A DNA stretch of 64,000 nt from Exiguobacterium oxidotolerans JCM 12280 (GCF_000702625.1 NZ_JNIS01000001.1:1963001-2027000); one strand, 5' to 3'; positions 37,100 through 46,661 are shown, numbered from the stretch's first letter. The notes: generated from the sequence alone by a model not told the origin. Translations and numbers: made by a program.

Positions 37100-38152
37100 T
37101 TAGTTCCCCCTCGCAGTCAGGTAATCGGCTTTTTGACGCGCGACGTCTGCTGGCAACGTCGCATAGGTATGATCGAAGAGGTCATCGATTGCCGGTGGCT
37201 TGAAGGCTTCCATCGCTTTGACGGCCTCCTCGACCTCCATTTGATGGCGTGCCCGGATTGCATCGATTTCCGTGTCGTCGTAAAACCCTTGTTCACGCAT
37301 GAATTGTTCGAGGCGCGTGAGCGGATCGACACGGTCGCGCGACCGTTCTTGATCGCGGTACTTCGACGGGTCGTCCGCTGTCGTATGGGCACCGAACCGC
37401 CATGTGACGGCCTCAATCAATGTCGGTCCCTGACCGTTCCGTGCGCGGGCGACAGCTTCTTGCATCGTGAAGTAGACGGCAAAGGCATCGTTTCCATCAA
37501 TCCGGACGCTCGGCATGCCGTAAGCGAGTGCTTTTTGGGCGATGGTCTCCGAGTGCATCTGCTTTTGGATCGGGACAGAAATCGCATAACCGTTATTTTG
37601 GTTGAACAGAATGACCGGTGCCTGGAAGACACTCGCGAAGTTCATCCCTTCATGGAAGTCACCTTCAGATGTCGCCCCGTCTCCGAAATAGGCAACGGAG
37701 ACGGCAGTCGTTCCTTTTCGTTTTTCCGCCCATGCGGCACCGACCGCGTGGGGGATTTGTGTGGCAATCGGAACGGCAGGCGGGAAGATATGCAAGTCAT
37801 CCGTCGGAACACACCCCTCGACCCGTCCATTCCAGTAAAGGAGTGTCCGTACCATATCGGCACCGAACGTCAACGTCGCCCCGTGATCACGGTACGTCGG
37901 GAAAATCCAGTCCGTATCGTTTAATGCCAGGGCACTGCCGACTTGAGCCGCTTCCTGTCCTTCAAACGGGGCATAGGTTCCGAGTCGTCCTTGGCGTTGC
38001 AAGTTGATTGCTTTTCGATCGAATGTCCGAATCCGGTTCATATGCGTGAATAACTGTAACGCTAGTTCTTTCGTCAATGCGTCTCGTTTCGTCTCGTCGA
38101 CGATTTGACCGGCATCGTCGATGATGCGTTGAATCGGGAATTGTGATTCCAT
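37100..38152 (-). CDS. 2-oxoacid dehydrogenase E1 alpha subunit
   Basis: 350-residue TPP-dependent alpha subunit that decarboxylates branched 2-oxoacids. The TPP/magnesium motif GDGATSEGDFHEGMNFA...NQNN and the phosphorylation-loop region FGAHTTADDPSKYRD are conserved. The loop with RDHG (YRDHGATLTFG) fits this family. The frame is open 13 codons further, but GGAGGTGG sits before ATG at 38150-38152. It lies 14 bp downstream of the dehydrogenase gene, in the same operon. Confidence 0.92.
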   Translation of the reverse strand: MESQFPIQRIIDDAGQIVDETKRDALTKELALQLFTHMNRIRTFDRKAINLQRQGRLGTYAPFEGQEAAQVGSALALNDTDWIFPTYRDHGATLTFGADMVRTLLYWNGRVEGCVPTDDLHIFPPAVPIATQIPHAVGAAWAEKRKGTTAVSVAYFGDGATSEGDFHEGMNFASVFQAPVILFNQNNGYAISVPIQKQMHSETIAQKALAYGMPSVRIDGNDAFAVYFTMQEAVARARNGQGPTLIEAVTWRFGAHTTADDPSKYRDQERSRDRVDPLTRLEQFMREQGFYDDTEIDAIRARHQMEVEEAVKAMEAFKPPAIDDLFDHTYATLPADVARQKADYLTARGN

Positions 38153-38166
38153 CTCGTCCACCTCCA

Positions 38167-39312
38167 TCAAGATTGATTGCGAATGTTCCACTTCGGTTTT
38201 GTTGTATTCGTGAAGATGTTATTGTGACGGGCGCGGACGTGAATCCGTTTGTCACACATCCGGTTTGCGGCTTCGAGTGTCGTGATCGACTCGGCATGGG
38301 ATTGTCCGAATACTTCGAGGACGGCATCGTAAATGTGGCGCGTTTTCAGGAGGACCCGTTCATGATTGGCTCCGTACAGTTCATCTGCGACTTGAATCAG
38401 ACCACCGCCATTGACGATGTAATCAGGAGCATAAAGGATGCCACGTTGCATCAATGCTTCAGCGAGCGAATCGTCTGCAAGCTGATTGTTGGCTGAACCG
38501 CAGATTGCCTTACATGGAAGACTTGCGATGTTATCGGCACGGATGACACCACCGTAGGCACAAGGGACGAAGACATCGGCATCCGTCAGGTGAATCTCGT
38601 GTGGGGCAACGACATGAACCGTTCCCGGTGTCATCTCGGCTTCTTTAACGATCGAGGCGAGTGCTACTTCGTTAATGTCTGAGACGTACAAATTGGCACC
38701 TGCATGTAAAAGTTGCTCTGCGACCTTATAACCGACTTTTCCAAGTCCTTGGACGGCATAAGAGGCACGACTCAAGTCGTCAGATCCGAACAAACTTTCA
38801 ATCGTTGCACGTAATCCGTTGATGACCCCTTCAGCAGTCGGAATCGACGAATCACCACTCCCGCCAAAGGCTTCCGGGATACCGACGATCCGTGAGGTTT
38901 CGCGACTCGCATGGACGAAGTCGTCCATCGTCGTCCCCATGTCTGTCCCTGTATAAAAACGTCCGCCTAACGAATCGACGAATCGACCGAACGCACGAAA
39001 CATTTCCGGTGTTTTGTCCGTTGCCGGATTGCCGATGATGACGGCTTTTCCTCCGCCGAAGTCGACGTCGGCAGCGGCACATTTATAGGTCATGCCACGT
39101 GACAGACGCAGGACATCGTCGAGCGCTTCATCGACGCTTGCGTATGGCGCCATACGACAACCGCCAAGTGCCGGACCAAGTGTCGTATCGTGAATCGCGA
39201 TGATGGCTTGAAGTCCCGAAATCGGATCGTTACAAAAGACGACCTGCTCGTGTCCTGCGATTTTTTCCATGATTGATAATGATGCGTTTGTAGATGGATT
39301 GATCATATTCAT
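38167..39312 (-). CDS. leucine/branched-chain amino acid dehydrogenase (Glu/Leu/Phe/Val family)
   Basis: 381-residue NAD-dependent oxidative deaminase giving 2-oxoacids from leucine, valine, isoleucine or possibly phenylalanine. The dimerisation/catalytic block [16 protein letters not shown], catalytic Lys in [22 protein letters not shown] and the dinucleotide motif GLGKVGY are present. It is slightly longer than the Bacillus Bcd of about 364 residues, with a C-terminal extension rich in Asn and Arg. The start is ATG 39310-39312 behind AAGGAGGC. Its product feeds the E1-E2-E3 complex encoded next. The sequence alone cannot separate leucine from phenylalanine preference. Confidence 0.88.
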   Translation of the reverse strand: MNMINPSTNASLSIMEKIAGHEQVVFCNDPISGLQAIIAIHDTTLGPALGGCRMAPYASVDEALDDVLRLSRGMTYKCAAADVDFGGGKAVIIGNPATDKTPEMFRAFGRFVDSLGGRFYTGTDMGTTMDDFVHASRETSRIVGIPEAFGGSGDSSIPTAEGVINGLRATIESLFGSDDLSRASYAVQGLGKVGYKVAEQLLHAGANLYVSDINEVALASIVKEAEMTPGTVHVVAPHEIHLTDADVFVPCAYGGVIRADNIASLPCKAICGSANNQLADDSLAEALMQRGILYAPDYIVNGGGLIQVADELYGANHERVLLKTRHIYDAVLEVFGQSHAESITTLEAANRMCDKRIHVRARHNNIFTNTTKPKWNIRNQS

Positions 39313-39335
39313 ATCAAAGCCTCCTTGAGTTTCTA

Positions 39336-39349
39336 AGTAAGCGCTTTCA
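39336..39349. promoter_or_regulatory. cre-like site upstream of the leucine dehydrogenase gene
   Basis: AGTAAGCGCTTTCA matches 13 of 14 positions of TGWAANCGNTNWCA. It sits in the 46-bp gap between the thioesterase and dehydrogenase genes. It could act as a CcpA roadblock or control an internal promoter. Confidence 0.5.
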
Positions 39350-39358
39350 TTTTTTGGT

Positions 39359-39754
39359 TTAAAAAACGTGTGTCGTCAACTTTTTTTCAATCAATCGTTT
39401 ATCCAAAATGATTTGTGTGACTTCGCCGACGCCGATCAACCCATGTTCGTTCGTGACGTCGATTTTTGTCCGGACGCGGTTGTCCCGCAGTTCCGTCACC
39501 GTCGCTATGATAGTGACGTTCGACCCGAGTGGTGCCATATTCAAATGTTTTACGTTGACTGCTCCCCCGACGCCTTCTTCGAACGATTCCAGATAAGGGA
39601 GGATGATTTTGCGGGCGGCCCACTCCATATGATAGACCATCGACACGGTGGAGTAGGCGGGATGGACGACGGTTCCGTCAAACTGTGCGAACATCTCTTC
39701 CGTGACGGTCGTTTCGACACGTGCCGTCTGACCAAGGGCTAAACCAGGTTTCAT
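39359..39754 (-). CDS. hotdog-fold thioesterase (FlK-like)
   Basis: 131-residue single hotdog domain resembling FlK/PaaI-type acyl-CoA thioesterases. The segment [25 protein letters not shown] and the [13 protein letters not shown] block, with Glu and His side chains near the expected active site, support the fold. GGAGGATTCT on the minus strand sets the start at ATG 39752-39754. As first gene of the 2-oxoacid dehydrogenase operon and divergent from paa, it may clear unwanted aryl- or acyl-CoA and free coenzyme A. The substrate is not readable from sequence. Confidence 0.75.
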   Translation of the reverse strand: MKPGLALGQTARVETTVTEEMFAQFDGTVVHPAYSTVSMVYHMEWAARKIILPYLESFEEGVGGAVNVKHLNMAPLGSNVTIIATVTELRDNRVRTKIDVTNEHGLIGVGEVTQIILDKRLIEKKLTTHVF

Positions 39755-40089
39755 AGAATCCTCCTTTACCTTCAAAACATATCTGTTTCTCTCCAGGTGG
39801 TCTTACCAAAAATAGTATAACACTTGTCACACGATATTTTATCAATCAGTTACAAAATGAGCAAACCATTTCAGAAATTTTTTCCAAACAGTAGTATGTT
39901 ATGCCGTTTTAGGATGGTGAAAAGACCTTAAATCCGAAAAAGGACGAAGAATAGATTAATTGACGAAAGATATGGGAGCTTTTAACAAAATGAATCATTG
40001 ACAACATTGTGAACGTATCGTAGGTTTAACATATAACTAAATTTAAACGAGCGTATTTTTATTGTGTTAAATGAATGAGGAGGTGCACG
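39755..40089. promoter_or_regulatory. divergent control region between thioesterase/bkd-type operon and paa operon
   Basis: 335 bp, AT-rich, without a gene. For paa the best promoter is TTGACA (39998-40003), 17-base spacer, TAGGTT (40021-40026), about 65 bp before paaK. Left-going signals are less clear. A PaaX operator is expected here, but I could not identify one with confidence. Confidence 0.55.
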
Positions 40090-41391
40090 ATGTTCTATGA
40101 TGAGGCACTTGAGACGATGACGCATGAAACACGACAACAACTGCAACTCAATCGTTTACGTGAAACGGTCCGGTATGCGATGGAACGTGTTCCATTTTAT
40201 CGGAAACGTTTTGAGGAAGCCGGGCTTGATGCTGTTGCCTTTGATCAGCTAGAAGATATTCAAAAACTTCCGTTCACCCGAAAAAGTGATTTACGTGAGA
40301 ACTATCCATTCGGACTGTTTGCCGTCAAACAAGAAGAGGTGGCGCGAATTCACGCCTCATCCGGAACGAGCGGCAAGGCGACGGTCGTCGGGTACACGCA
40401 GGAAGATTTGGACGACTGGGCAGGTGCCGTCGCACGTGGTCTCGTCATGGCAGGTGCAAAACGGACGGATTTGTTGCATAACGCGTATGGGTATGGACTG
40501 TTCACGGGTGGTCTCGGTTTACATGCCGGAGCAGAAAAACTCGGAATGACGGTCGTTCCTGTATCCGGCGGGAATACGGATCGGCAAATCACATTGATCG
40601 AAGACTTCAAACCGGCAGGGATTTGCGGGACACCTTCTTATGTGCTGCGCCTCGCAGAACGGATGGAAGAGCGGGGAATCAATCCTCGGACAACGGGCTT
40701 ACGTTATGGAATTTTCGGAGCTGAACCGTGGTCGGAAGAAATGCGTCGGACGCTCGAGAAAAAATTGAATATTACTGCACTTGATATTTACGGACTGAGC
40801 GAAATCATGGGTCCGGGCGTCGCAATCGAATGTCCAGCGCAACAGGGATTACACATCATGGATGACTTGTTCATCACGGAAGTCATTGATCCGAGCACGG
40901 GGGAACCGTTACCAGAAGGGATGGTCGGGGAACTCGTTTTTACAAGTTTAAAAAAGAAAGCGCTTCCAATCATTCGCTACCGGACGGGGGACCTCGCTTC
41001 GATTACACGTGAAACATGCGCTTGCGGTCGAACGACGACCCGGATGTCCCGGATTACGGGACGGACGGACGACATGATGATCATCCGCGGTGTCAACGTC
41101 TTCCCGTCGGAGATTGAACGTGTCCTATTGAAACAAGATGGTGTCACACCACATTATCAAATTCATCTCGTCAAACGACATGGACTTGATGCGATCGAGT
41201 TACACGTCGAGCTCGAAGAACAGACGCAGCAAGAAGCGGTCATGCGAACCGTCTGTGAAGCCATCAAATCAGAATGCCTGATTTCGATTGAGATGATCTG
41301 TCACCCGCGGTATGGCGTCACCCGTTCAGAAGGAAAAGCAGAGCGGATTGTCGATCGTCGGACCGAAACGTCGGATAAAGAACCTGTTTAA
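40090..41391 (+). CDS. paaK: phenylacetate-CoA ligase
   Basis: 433-residue adenylate-forming enzyme that activates phenylacetate with ATP and CoA. The P-loop motif HASSGTSGKATVVGYT is at about residue 90, with adenylate-binding segments GIFGAEPWSEEMR and DIYGLSEIMGPGVA. The C-terminal hinge with GRTDDMMIIRGVNVFP is intact. GAGGAGGTG precedes ATG 40090. First gene of the phenylacetate operon, which continues with paaABCD 20 bp downstream. Confidence 0.96.
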   Translation: MFYDEALETMTHETRQQLQLNRLRETVRYAMERVPFYRKRFEEAGLDAVAFDQLEDIQKLPFTRKSDLRENYPFGLFAVKQEEVARIHASSGTSGKATVVGYTQEDLDDWAGAVARGLVMAGAKRTDLLHNAYGYGLFTGGLGLHAGAEKLGMTVVPVSGGNTDRQITLIEDFKPAGICGTPSYVLRLAERMEERGINPRTTGLRYGIFGAEPWSEEMRRTLEKKLNITALDIYGLSEIMGPGVAIECPAQQGLHIMDDLFITEVIDPSTGEPLPEGMVGELVFTSLKKKALPIIRYRTGDLASITRETCACGRTTTRMSRITGRTDDMMIIRGVNVFPSEIERVLLKQDGVTPHYQIHLVKRHGLDAIELHVELEEQTQQEAVMRTVCEAIKSECLISIEMICHPRYGVTRSEGKAERIVDRRTETSDKEPV

Positions 41392-41411
41392 GACAAGAGG
41401 AGGAACTCAAC

Positions 41412-42383
41412 ATGTACGATGCAACACACTTGTTCGAACCGGAAGTCATGACGGAAGAGGAAAAGCTCGCCCGGTTCACGGAACGAATCGAGAACGGTGA
41501 AAAGATTGAAGCGGATGACTGGATGCCTGCGTTTTACCGCGATACGTTAATCAAATTGATTTCGATGCACGGAATCAGCGAAATCATGGGCGCCTTACCA
41601 GAGAAGGAATGGGTCCCGAAAGCCCCGTCCCTCCGGCGAAAACTTGGGATCATGGCGAAAGTCCAGGATGAAATGGGGCACGGACAACTGTTGCTCCGCG
41701 TCGTCGAGGATTTGATGAAACCGTACGGGAAAACGCGCGGTGATTTGATGGATGACCTGTTTACGGGACGTCTGAAGTTTCACAACGTCTTCCACATGCC
41801 GACCCGTACGTGGGCAGATGCCGGAACGATCGGTTGGCTCGTTGATGGGGCGGCAATCATCACCCAGACGAACATGTTAGGGGCGTCATACGGTCCGTAT
41901 GCCCGTGCCTTACAACGAATTTGTGCGGAAGAAGTGTTCCATGCCCAGCATGGTGAATCGATCATCATGGCACTTGCTGAAGGAACACCCGAACAAAAAG
42001 CAATGATTCAGGAATCGCTGGATGAATGGTGGGAGTCGCTCTTGATGTTCTTCGGACCCGCGACAAAAGAAACGACCGGGACATCAAAACAAGACATCAC
42101 GATTGCCTATAAGATTCGGACGAAGACAAACGAAGAACTCCGCCAAAATTTCTTTACGAAGTATGTCCCGCGGATTCAATCGCTTGGACTGGTCATTCCG
42201 GATCCGACCCTCCGTTTTGACGAAGAGTCGGGGCAATGGATTTATGCCCAGCCCGATTGGTCGGAGTTCAAGAAAATCATTCAAGGCGGGGGACCGCGTT
42301 CGAAGGAGCGTCTCGCCTTACGCCGGACGTCTTATCAAAATAACGCGTGGGTCCGTGAAGCGTTGGCCGAGACGATGGCATGA
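41412..42383 (+). CDS. paaA: phenylacetyl-CoA epoxidase subunit PaaA
   Basis: 323-residue catalytic diiron subunit that epoxidises the ring of phenylacetyl-CoA. Ferritin-like helices carry the metal ligands: Glu in the segment KVQDEMGHGQLLLRV (ExxH) and a second ExxH in CAEEVFHAQHGES. Substrate-loop segment WMPAFYRDTLIKLISMHG is typical. It overlaps paaB control sequence and is transcribed with paaBCD. Confidence 0.95.
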   Translation: MYDATHLFEPEVMTEEEKLARFTERIENGEKIEADDWMPAFYRDTLIKLISMHGISEIMGALPEKEWVPKAPSLRRKLGIMAKVQDEMGHGQLLLRVVEDLMKPYGKTRGDLMDDLFTGRLKFHNVFHMPTRTWADAGTIGWLVDGAAIITQTNMLGASYGPYARALQRICAEEVFHAQHGESIIMALAEGTPEQKAMIQESLDEWWESLLMFFGPATKETTGTSKQDITIAYKIRTKTNEELRQNFFTKYVPRIQSLGLVIPDPTLRFDEESGQWIYAQPDWSEFKKIIQGGGPRSKERLALRRTSYQNNAWVREALAETMA

Positions 42384-42397
42384 AGGGGGGAAACGAC

Positions 42398-42742
42398 ATG
42401 ACGGAAACATTTTATCAGGAGTTCGAAGTGTTTAGTAAACGGACGCCGAACGCCGCGTTCACGCATCAATTCAGCTTGCTTGCACCAAACAAAGAGATGG
42501 CCTTACTGATGGCGCAAGAAAACTTCATGCGTCGTGAACCGGTCGTCGACATTTGGGTCGTCAAACGGACGGACGTCCGCGGCTTGACTCCGGACGAAAA
42601 GCAGATGTTGACGCGACTCGATAACAAGGATTACCGGACGACGAAAGGGTACGGCTACTTGAAGAAGAAGTGGCGCCATTATGAACAGCAGATGCTCGAC
42701 GAAAAAGAAATCATGTCTTGGCAAGGAGGCGACTCGAAATGA
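42398..42742 (+). CDS. paaB: phenylacetyl-CoA epoxidase subunit PaaB
   Basis: 114-residue small structural subunit that bridges PaaAC heterodimers. The typical opening FYQEFEVFSKRTPNAAFTHQFSLLAPN and VVDIWVVKRTDVRGL are present. An ATG at 42380 overlapping the paaA stop is also in frame, but AAGGGGGG precedes ATG 42398 at correct distance. The stop overlaps the paaC start (ATGA). Confidence 0.95.
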   Translation: MTETFYQEFEVFSKRTPNAAFTHQFSLLAPNKEMALLMAQENFMRREPVVDIWVVKRTDVRGLTPDEKQMLTRLDNKDYRTTKGYGYLKKKWRHYEQQMLDEKEIMSWQGGDSK

Positions 42743-43524
42743 CGGAGCAAGAACGGACGGCGCTCGCAGCGTTACTGTATCAGTTAGCGGATGACGATTT
42801 TCTTTATGCGTTCCGCGGCTCGGAATGGCTTGGTCTGGCACCGCATATCGAAGAAGATGTCGCGTCCTCATCCATTGCCCAGGATTCGATGGGACACGCG
42901 GCGATGTATTATCAGTTGCTCGAAGAGTTAGGGGAAGGGAAGGCGGATGCCTTAGCACACGTCCGGCTGGCGCATGAACGGAAAAATTCGGTTCTCGTCG
43001 AACGGGTCAACGGTCCCGGATACTACATGGAGACACCGGAGTATGACTGGGCGTATGCCGTCGTCCGGAACTACTGTTACACGCTGGCGAAAAAAATCCG
43101 CATTGATGCCTTAAAAAACAGCAGCTATGCCCCACTCGCGGCAGCCGCCGTCAAAATCAATATGGAGTTGTACTATCACCTGCTCCACTGGCAAACGTGG
43201 TTCACGCAACTGTATCAAGCGACTCCGACGGCACGCCAAAAGATGGATGCGGCACTTGAACAAGTGTTGGCGGACTTCGGTGACATGTTTGATTACGGGG
43301 AGCACGGTGACGTGATCGAAGAGATGCGCTTGATTGAAGGACAAGGGATCTTGCTCGACCGCTGGTATCAGACATTGACGCCGACACTTGTCGAGTTGGA
43401 TGTCACGTTACCCGAGATGCGGATGTCAGCCAATGGCCGCAATGGTGAGCATTCGGCTGACTTAAACGATGCCTTGTCGACGCTTGGAGAAGTTTATTTG
43501 ATTGACCAGTCCGCCGTATGGTGA
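42739..43524 (+). CDS. paaC: phenylacetyl-CoA epoxidase subunit PaaC
   Basis: 261-residue ferritin-like partner of PaaA without a functional metal site, as usual for PaaC. Segments GSEWLGLAPHIEEDVASSSIAQDSMGHA and LAKKIRIDALKNSSYAPLA fit the family. GGAGGCGA precedes ATG 42739, which overlaps the paaB stop. Confidence 0.94.
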   Translation: MTEQERTALAALLYQLADDDFLYAFRGSEWLGLAPHIEEDVASSSIAQDSMGHAAMYYQLLEELGEGKADALAHVRLAHERKNSVLVERVNGPGYYMETPEYDWAYAVVRNYCYTLAKKIRIDALKNSSYAPLAAAAVKINMELYYHLLHWQTWFTQLYQATPTARQKMDAALEQVLADFGDMFDYGEHGDVIEEMRLIEGQGILLDRWYQTLTPTLVELDVTLPEMRMSANGRNGEHSADLNDALSTLGEVYLIDQSAVW

Positions 43525-43537
43525 GGAGGGATGCGTC

Positions 43538-44035
43538 ATGACGACGCTTGCGTTACAACAAGAAATTCAGGCCGCGCTCGATACCGTCAAAGATCCGGAA
43601 ATCGATGCCGTCAGCATTCTTGATCTCGGGATGTTCGACAAGATGGAATTGACGGAATCTGCAGGCGGCTACGCGATTCGGGTGACGTTACTTCCGACAT
43701 TCCTCGGGTGTCCGGCACTCGACATCATCAAAAAAAATACGATTGCGGCACTCGAACAAATTACGGCGTTACAAACAATCGATGTCGTCTTCATCTTTGA
43801 TCCGCCGTGGACGTCGGACCGGATCACCGAGCGAGGCATCGAAGGACTGAAATCATTCGGGATTGCCCCACCACGTGTCGTCGACGGATCGTGGGAAATT
43901 GATTGTCCGTACTGTGGTTCGACGTTCGTATCGATCGAAAACCTCTTTGGTCCGACCGCATGTCGCAGCATTCTGTACTGTAAAACGTGTAAAAATCCAT
44001 TCGAGGCGATGAAACCCGTCTCTACTCTCATGTGA
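43538..44035 (+). CDS. paaD: PaaD, MIP18-type maturation protein for the epoxidase
   Basis: 165-residue protein with an N-terminal MIP18 (DUF59) domain, signature DTVKDPEIDAVSILDLGM and the Cys in TFLGCPALD. The C-terminal zinc ribbon has CPYCGS and CKTCKNPF. PaaD is thought to help metal-centre assembly of the Paa system. GAGGAGGGATGC sets ATG 43538. In many organisms paaE follows here; in this window an EthD-family gene takes that place. Confidence 0.93.
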   Translation: MTTLALQQEIQAALDTVKDPEIDAVSILDLGMFDKMELTESAGGYAIRVTLLPTFLGCPALDIIKKNTIAALEQITALQTIDVVFIFDPPWTSDRITERGIEGLKSFGIAPPRVVDGSWEIDCPYCGSTFVSIENLFGPTACRSILYCKTCKNPFEAMKPVSTLM

Positions 44036-44050
44036 AGGAAGGTAATTGAT

Positions 44051-44374
44051 ATGGTAAAACTAATCGCGCTTTATAAACACCCGGAGAACAAGGAACAGTT
44101 TGACGAGCACTACTTCAATGTTCATGGTCCGATCACGGCTAAAATTCCCGGGCTACAAGAGATGACCGTGACGAAAATCGTCGGTTCACCGATGGGTGGC
44201 GAAGGAAAATATTATTTGATGTGTGAAATGGTCTATGAAAGTCACGAGACGATGCAAGCCGGCATGCGGTCACTTGAAGGGAAAGCATCGGGGAAGGACT
44301 TGATGAGCTTCGCAGGGGACCTCGTCACATTGATGATTGGTGAAGAAGTCCATGCCGATGCCACAGTACGTTAA
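44051..44374 (+). CDS. EthD family protein in paa operon
   Basis: 107-residue ferredoxin-like fold protein of the EthD family: VKLIALYKHPENKEQFDEHYFNVHGP at the N-terminus, with the family His in VHGP. EthD members lie in several degradation operons, and their role is uncertain. It sits exactly where paaE would be expected and overlaps the next gene. It has no flavin or [2Fe-2S] motif and cannot replace a reductase. Confidence 0.85.
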   Translation: MVKLIALYKHPENKEQFDEHYFNVHGPITAKIPGLQEMTVTKIVGSPMGGEGKYYLMCEMVYESHETMQAGMRSLEGKASGKDLMSFAGDLVTLMIGEEVHADATVR

Positions 44375-45128
44375 GACGGCAATTGATGGAGCGGTCGGAC
44401 GCATCATTCTCAATCGACCGGAGCGTTATAACGCCCTCAACCGGGCGATGATTCATGAAATCGTCGAAGCGATGGAGCAGTTCGACCGCGATGAGATGAT
44501 TGGTGCCATCATGTTGAGTGGCGCCGGAAAATCCTTTTCTGCCGGGGCAGACATCGACGAGATGGTAGAGGCAACACCGATTACGATGGAACTTCTGGAC
44601 CCTTTCGCCGATTGGGACCGCATCAGCCGGGTGAAGAAGCCGCTGCTCGCTGCCGTTCACGGCTATGTCCTTGGTGGTGGGTTTGAATTGGCACTTGCCT
44701 GCGATTTAATTTATGCAACAGATGCGACACGGTTCGGGTTCCCGGAGGTCAATCTTGGAGTCATGCCGGGAGCAGGCGGAACACAGCGACTGACGAAGCG
44801 GATCGGTCGGACACGTGCCCTCGAATGGTTATGGACGGGGGAGCAGATGACAGCCGATCAAGCGGAGCGTTTTGGGCTCGTCAACCGACTCGTCGAAGCC
44901 GACCAACTCGAAGCGACGGTCCTGACCGTCGCCCACCGGATTGCGGCGCAACCGAAGATGTCGGTCCGTCTGATTAAGGATGCCGTCGATAAAGCCGGCG
45001 ATTTGTCGATCCAGGACGGAATGGAACACGAACGGCGAAATTTCTACTTGTTATTTGCGACAGACGATCAGACGGAAGGCATGCAGGCCTTTCTTGAAAA
45101 ACGTCAACCTACATTCAAAGGAAACTAA
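44358..45128 (+). CDS. enoyl-CoA hydratase/isomerase (PaaF/PaaG-like, first copy)
   Basis: 256-residue crotonase. The oxyanion-hole segment SGAGKSFSAGADIDEM, and AAVHGYVLGGGFELALACDLIYA with MPGAGGTQRL, are canonical; the active-site Glu occurs in FPEVNLGVMPG. In the paa pathway such enzymes isomerise ring-epoxide CoA to oxepin-CoA or hydrate dehydroadipyl-CoA. Which step this copy serves cannot be told. TTG 44337 and ATG 44352 are also open in frame. ATG 44358 best fits GAAGAAG spacing. It overlaps the EthD gene end. Confidence 0.88.
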   Translation: MPQYVKTAIDGAVGRIILNRPERYNALNRAMIHEIVEAMEQFDRDEMIGAIMLSGAGKSFSAGADIDEMVEATPITMELLDPFADWDRISRVKKPLLAAVHGYVLGGGFELALACDLIYATDATRFGFPEVNLGVMPGAGGTQRLTKRIGRTRALEWLWTGEQMTADQAERFGLVNRLVEADQLEATVLTVAHRIAAQPKMSVRLIKDAVDKAGDLSIQDGMEHERRNFYLLFATDDQTEGMQAFLEKRQPTFKGN

Positions 45129-45144
45129 AAAGGGAGTGGATGTC

Positions 45145-46653
45145 ATGTCAACGGTACACGAAAAAACAATCGAAATGAAACGGTCGGTCTATCACCTCGT
45201 CATCAATGGGGAGCAAGTCGAAGGCGAGACAGGCGAGACGTTTAAGACCTATAACCCGGCGACAGGGGAAGTCCTGGCAGAAGTGGCGAAAGCGTCAAAA
45301 GAAGATGCTGACCGTGCCGTCAAGGCAGCACGTGATGCCTTTGACCATGGCAAGTGGAAGATGTGGCCAGTTGGTCGCCGTGCGCAAATCTTGAACAAAA
45401 TCGCAAGCATCATGCGGTCGCGCTTCAATGAAATCGTCGAACTCGAGATTCTCGATACCGGAAAATCGTTAGCGGCTGCGCAAGGACAAGTCACGCAAGC
45501 AATCGAAGACTTCGAATTTTATGCCGGGGCGATCGTCGGTCACCGCGGTGTCGTCAATAACGTGCCGGGACAATTCCATAACTACACAGAAAAAGAAGCA
45601 GTCGGTGTTTGTGCCCAAATCATTCCATGGAACTATCCGTTGATGATGGCGGCCTGGAAAGTCGCACCAGCGATCGCGGTCGGTTGTTCCGTCGTCGTCA
45701 AACCGGCAACGCTGACGCCGCTGACTGCCATCATTCTCGGAGAAATTTGTCTGGAAGCCGGTGTTCCGGCCGGCGTCGTCAACGTCATTCCGGGATCAGG
45801 ACGCGAAATCGGGAACCATCTCGTCGAGCATCCGCACGTCGATAAAGTAGCCTTCACCGGTTCGACGCCGGTCGGAAAAGACATCATGGGTCGGGCATCG
45901 GAGACACTGAAACGTGTCACGCTCGAGCTCGGTGGTAAGTCACCGAACATCGTCTTTGAAGATGCGGATATCACAGCTGCTGTCGACGGCTCGTTGTTCG
46001 GCATCTTCTATAACAGTGGCCAGTCATGTGAGGCACGGTCACGTCTGTACGTTCACGAGGATATTTACGACGCGTTCATGGAGCAATTCGTCGCAAAAAC
46101 AAAACAACTCGTTCTCGGCAATCCATTTGATAAAGGGACACATGTAGGAGCAATCATCGATCAACAGCAACTCGATGTCATCGACGGGTACGTCCAGTCG
46201 GCAAAAGCAGACGGGGCAACGATCCTTGCGGGCGGTCAAATCGAACAGGTCGAAGGATTTGAAAAAGGATTCTGGTATGCACCGACGATCATTACGGATG
46301 TCACACATGACATGAAAGCCGTTCAGGAAGAAATCTTCGGACCGGTCGTCGTCGTCATGCCATTCAAAGATGAAAAAGAAGCGGTCCGTCTCGCGAACGA
46401 TACGGAGTTTGGTCTCGGTTCAGCGGTCTGGACGAAGGACGGGGCACGGGCGACACGGGTCGCGAACCAAATCAAAGCCGGCATCGTCATGGTTAACTGT
46501 CCGTTCTCCGCGTTCCCGGGTACGCCGTTCGGTGGCTACAAACAATCCGGTTTCGGTCGTGAACTCTGTATCGAAACGCTTGATTTATATACGGAAACGA
46601 AAAGTATCTTATCGTATTACGGAAGCCGTCCGCTTAATCCGTTCGGACTGTAA
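45145..46653 (+). CDS. aldehyde dehydrogenase of the paa operon
   Basis: 502-residue NAD(P)-dependent aldehyde dehydrogenase. Catalytic Cys295 (SGQSCEAR) and general base Glu261 (LELGGKSP) are present, with the NAD segment FTGSTPVGKDIM. It lacks the C-terminal MaoC hydratase domain of PaaZ. With a separate crotonase it could replace PaaZ as the semialdehyde dehydrogenase after ring opening, as in Azoarcus (PacL/ECH type, from memory). Oxidation of phenylacetaldehyde is the other likely role. AAGGGAG precedes ATG 45145. Confidence 0.88.
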   Translation: MSTVHEKTIEMKRSVYHLVINGEQVEGETGETFKTYNPATGEVLAEVAKASKEDADRAVKAARDAFDHGKWKMWPVGRRAQILNKIASIMRSRFNEIVELEILDTGKSLAAAQGQVTQAIEDFEFYAGAIVGHRGVVNNVPGQFHNYTEKEAVGVCAQIIPWNYPLMMAAWKVAPAIAVGCSVVVKPATLTPLTAIILGEICLEAGVPAGVVNVIPGSGREIGNHLVEHPHVDKVAFTGSTPVGKDIMGRASETLKRVTLELGGKSPNIVFEDADITAAVDGSLFGIFYNSGQSCEARSRLYVHEDIYDAFMEQFVAKTKQLVLGNPFDKGTHVGAIIDQQQLDVIDGYVQSAKADGATILAGGQIEQVEGFEKGFWYAPTIITDVTHDMKAVQEEIFGPVVVVMPFKDEKEAVRLANDTEFGLGSAVWTKDGARATRVANQIKAGIVMVNCPFSAFPGTPFGGYKQSGFGRELCIETLDLYTETKSILSYYGSRPLNPFGL

Positions 46654-46661
46654 ACACCAAC

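Noticed and set aside
37082-37924. 280-residue plus-strand open frame
   Set aside because: It lies fully antisense to the E1 alpha gene, whose protein has clear TPP motifs. It has no ribosome site or recognisable protein features.
39755-40089. PaaX operator in the divergent paa region
   Set aside because: No palindrome shared with the paaX upstream region (49548-49623) beyond a CGTAT pentamer, which is too short to support.
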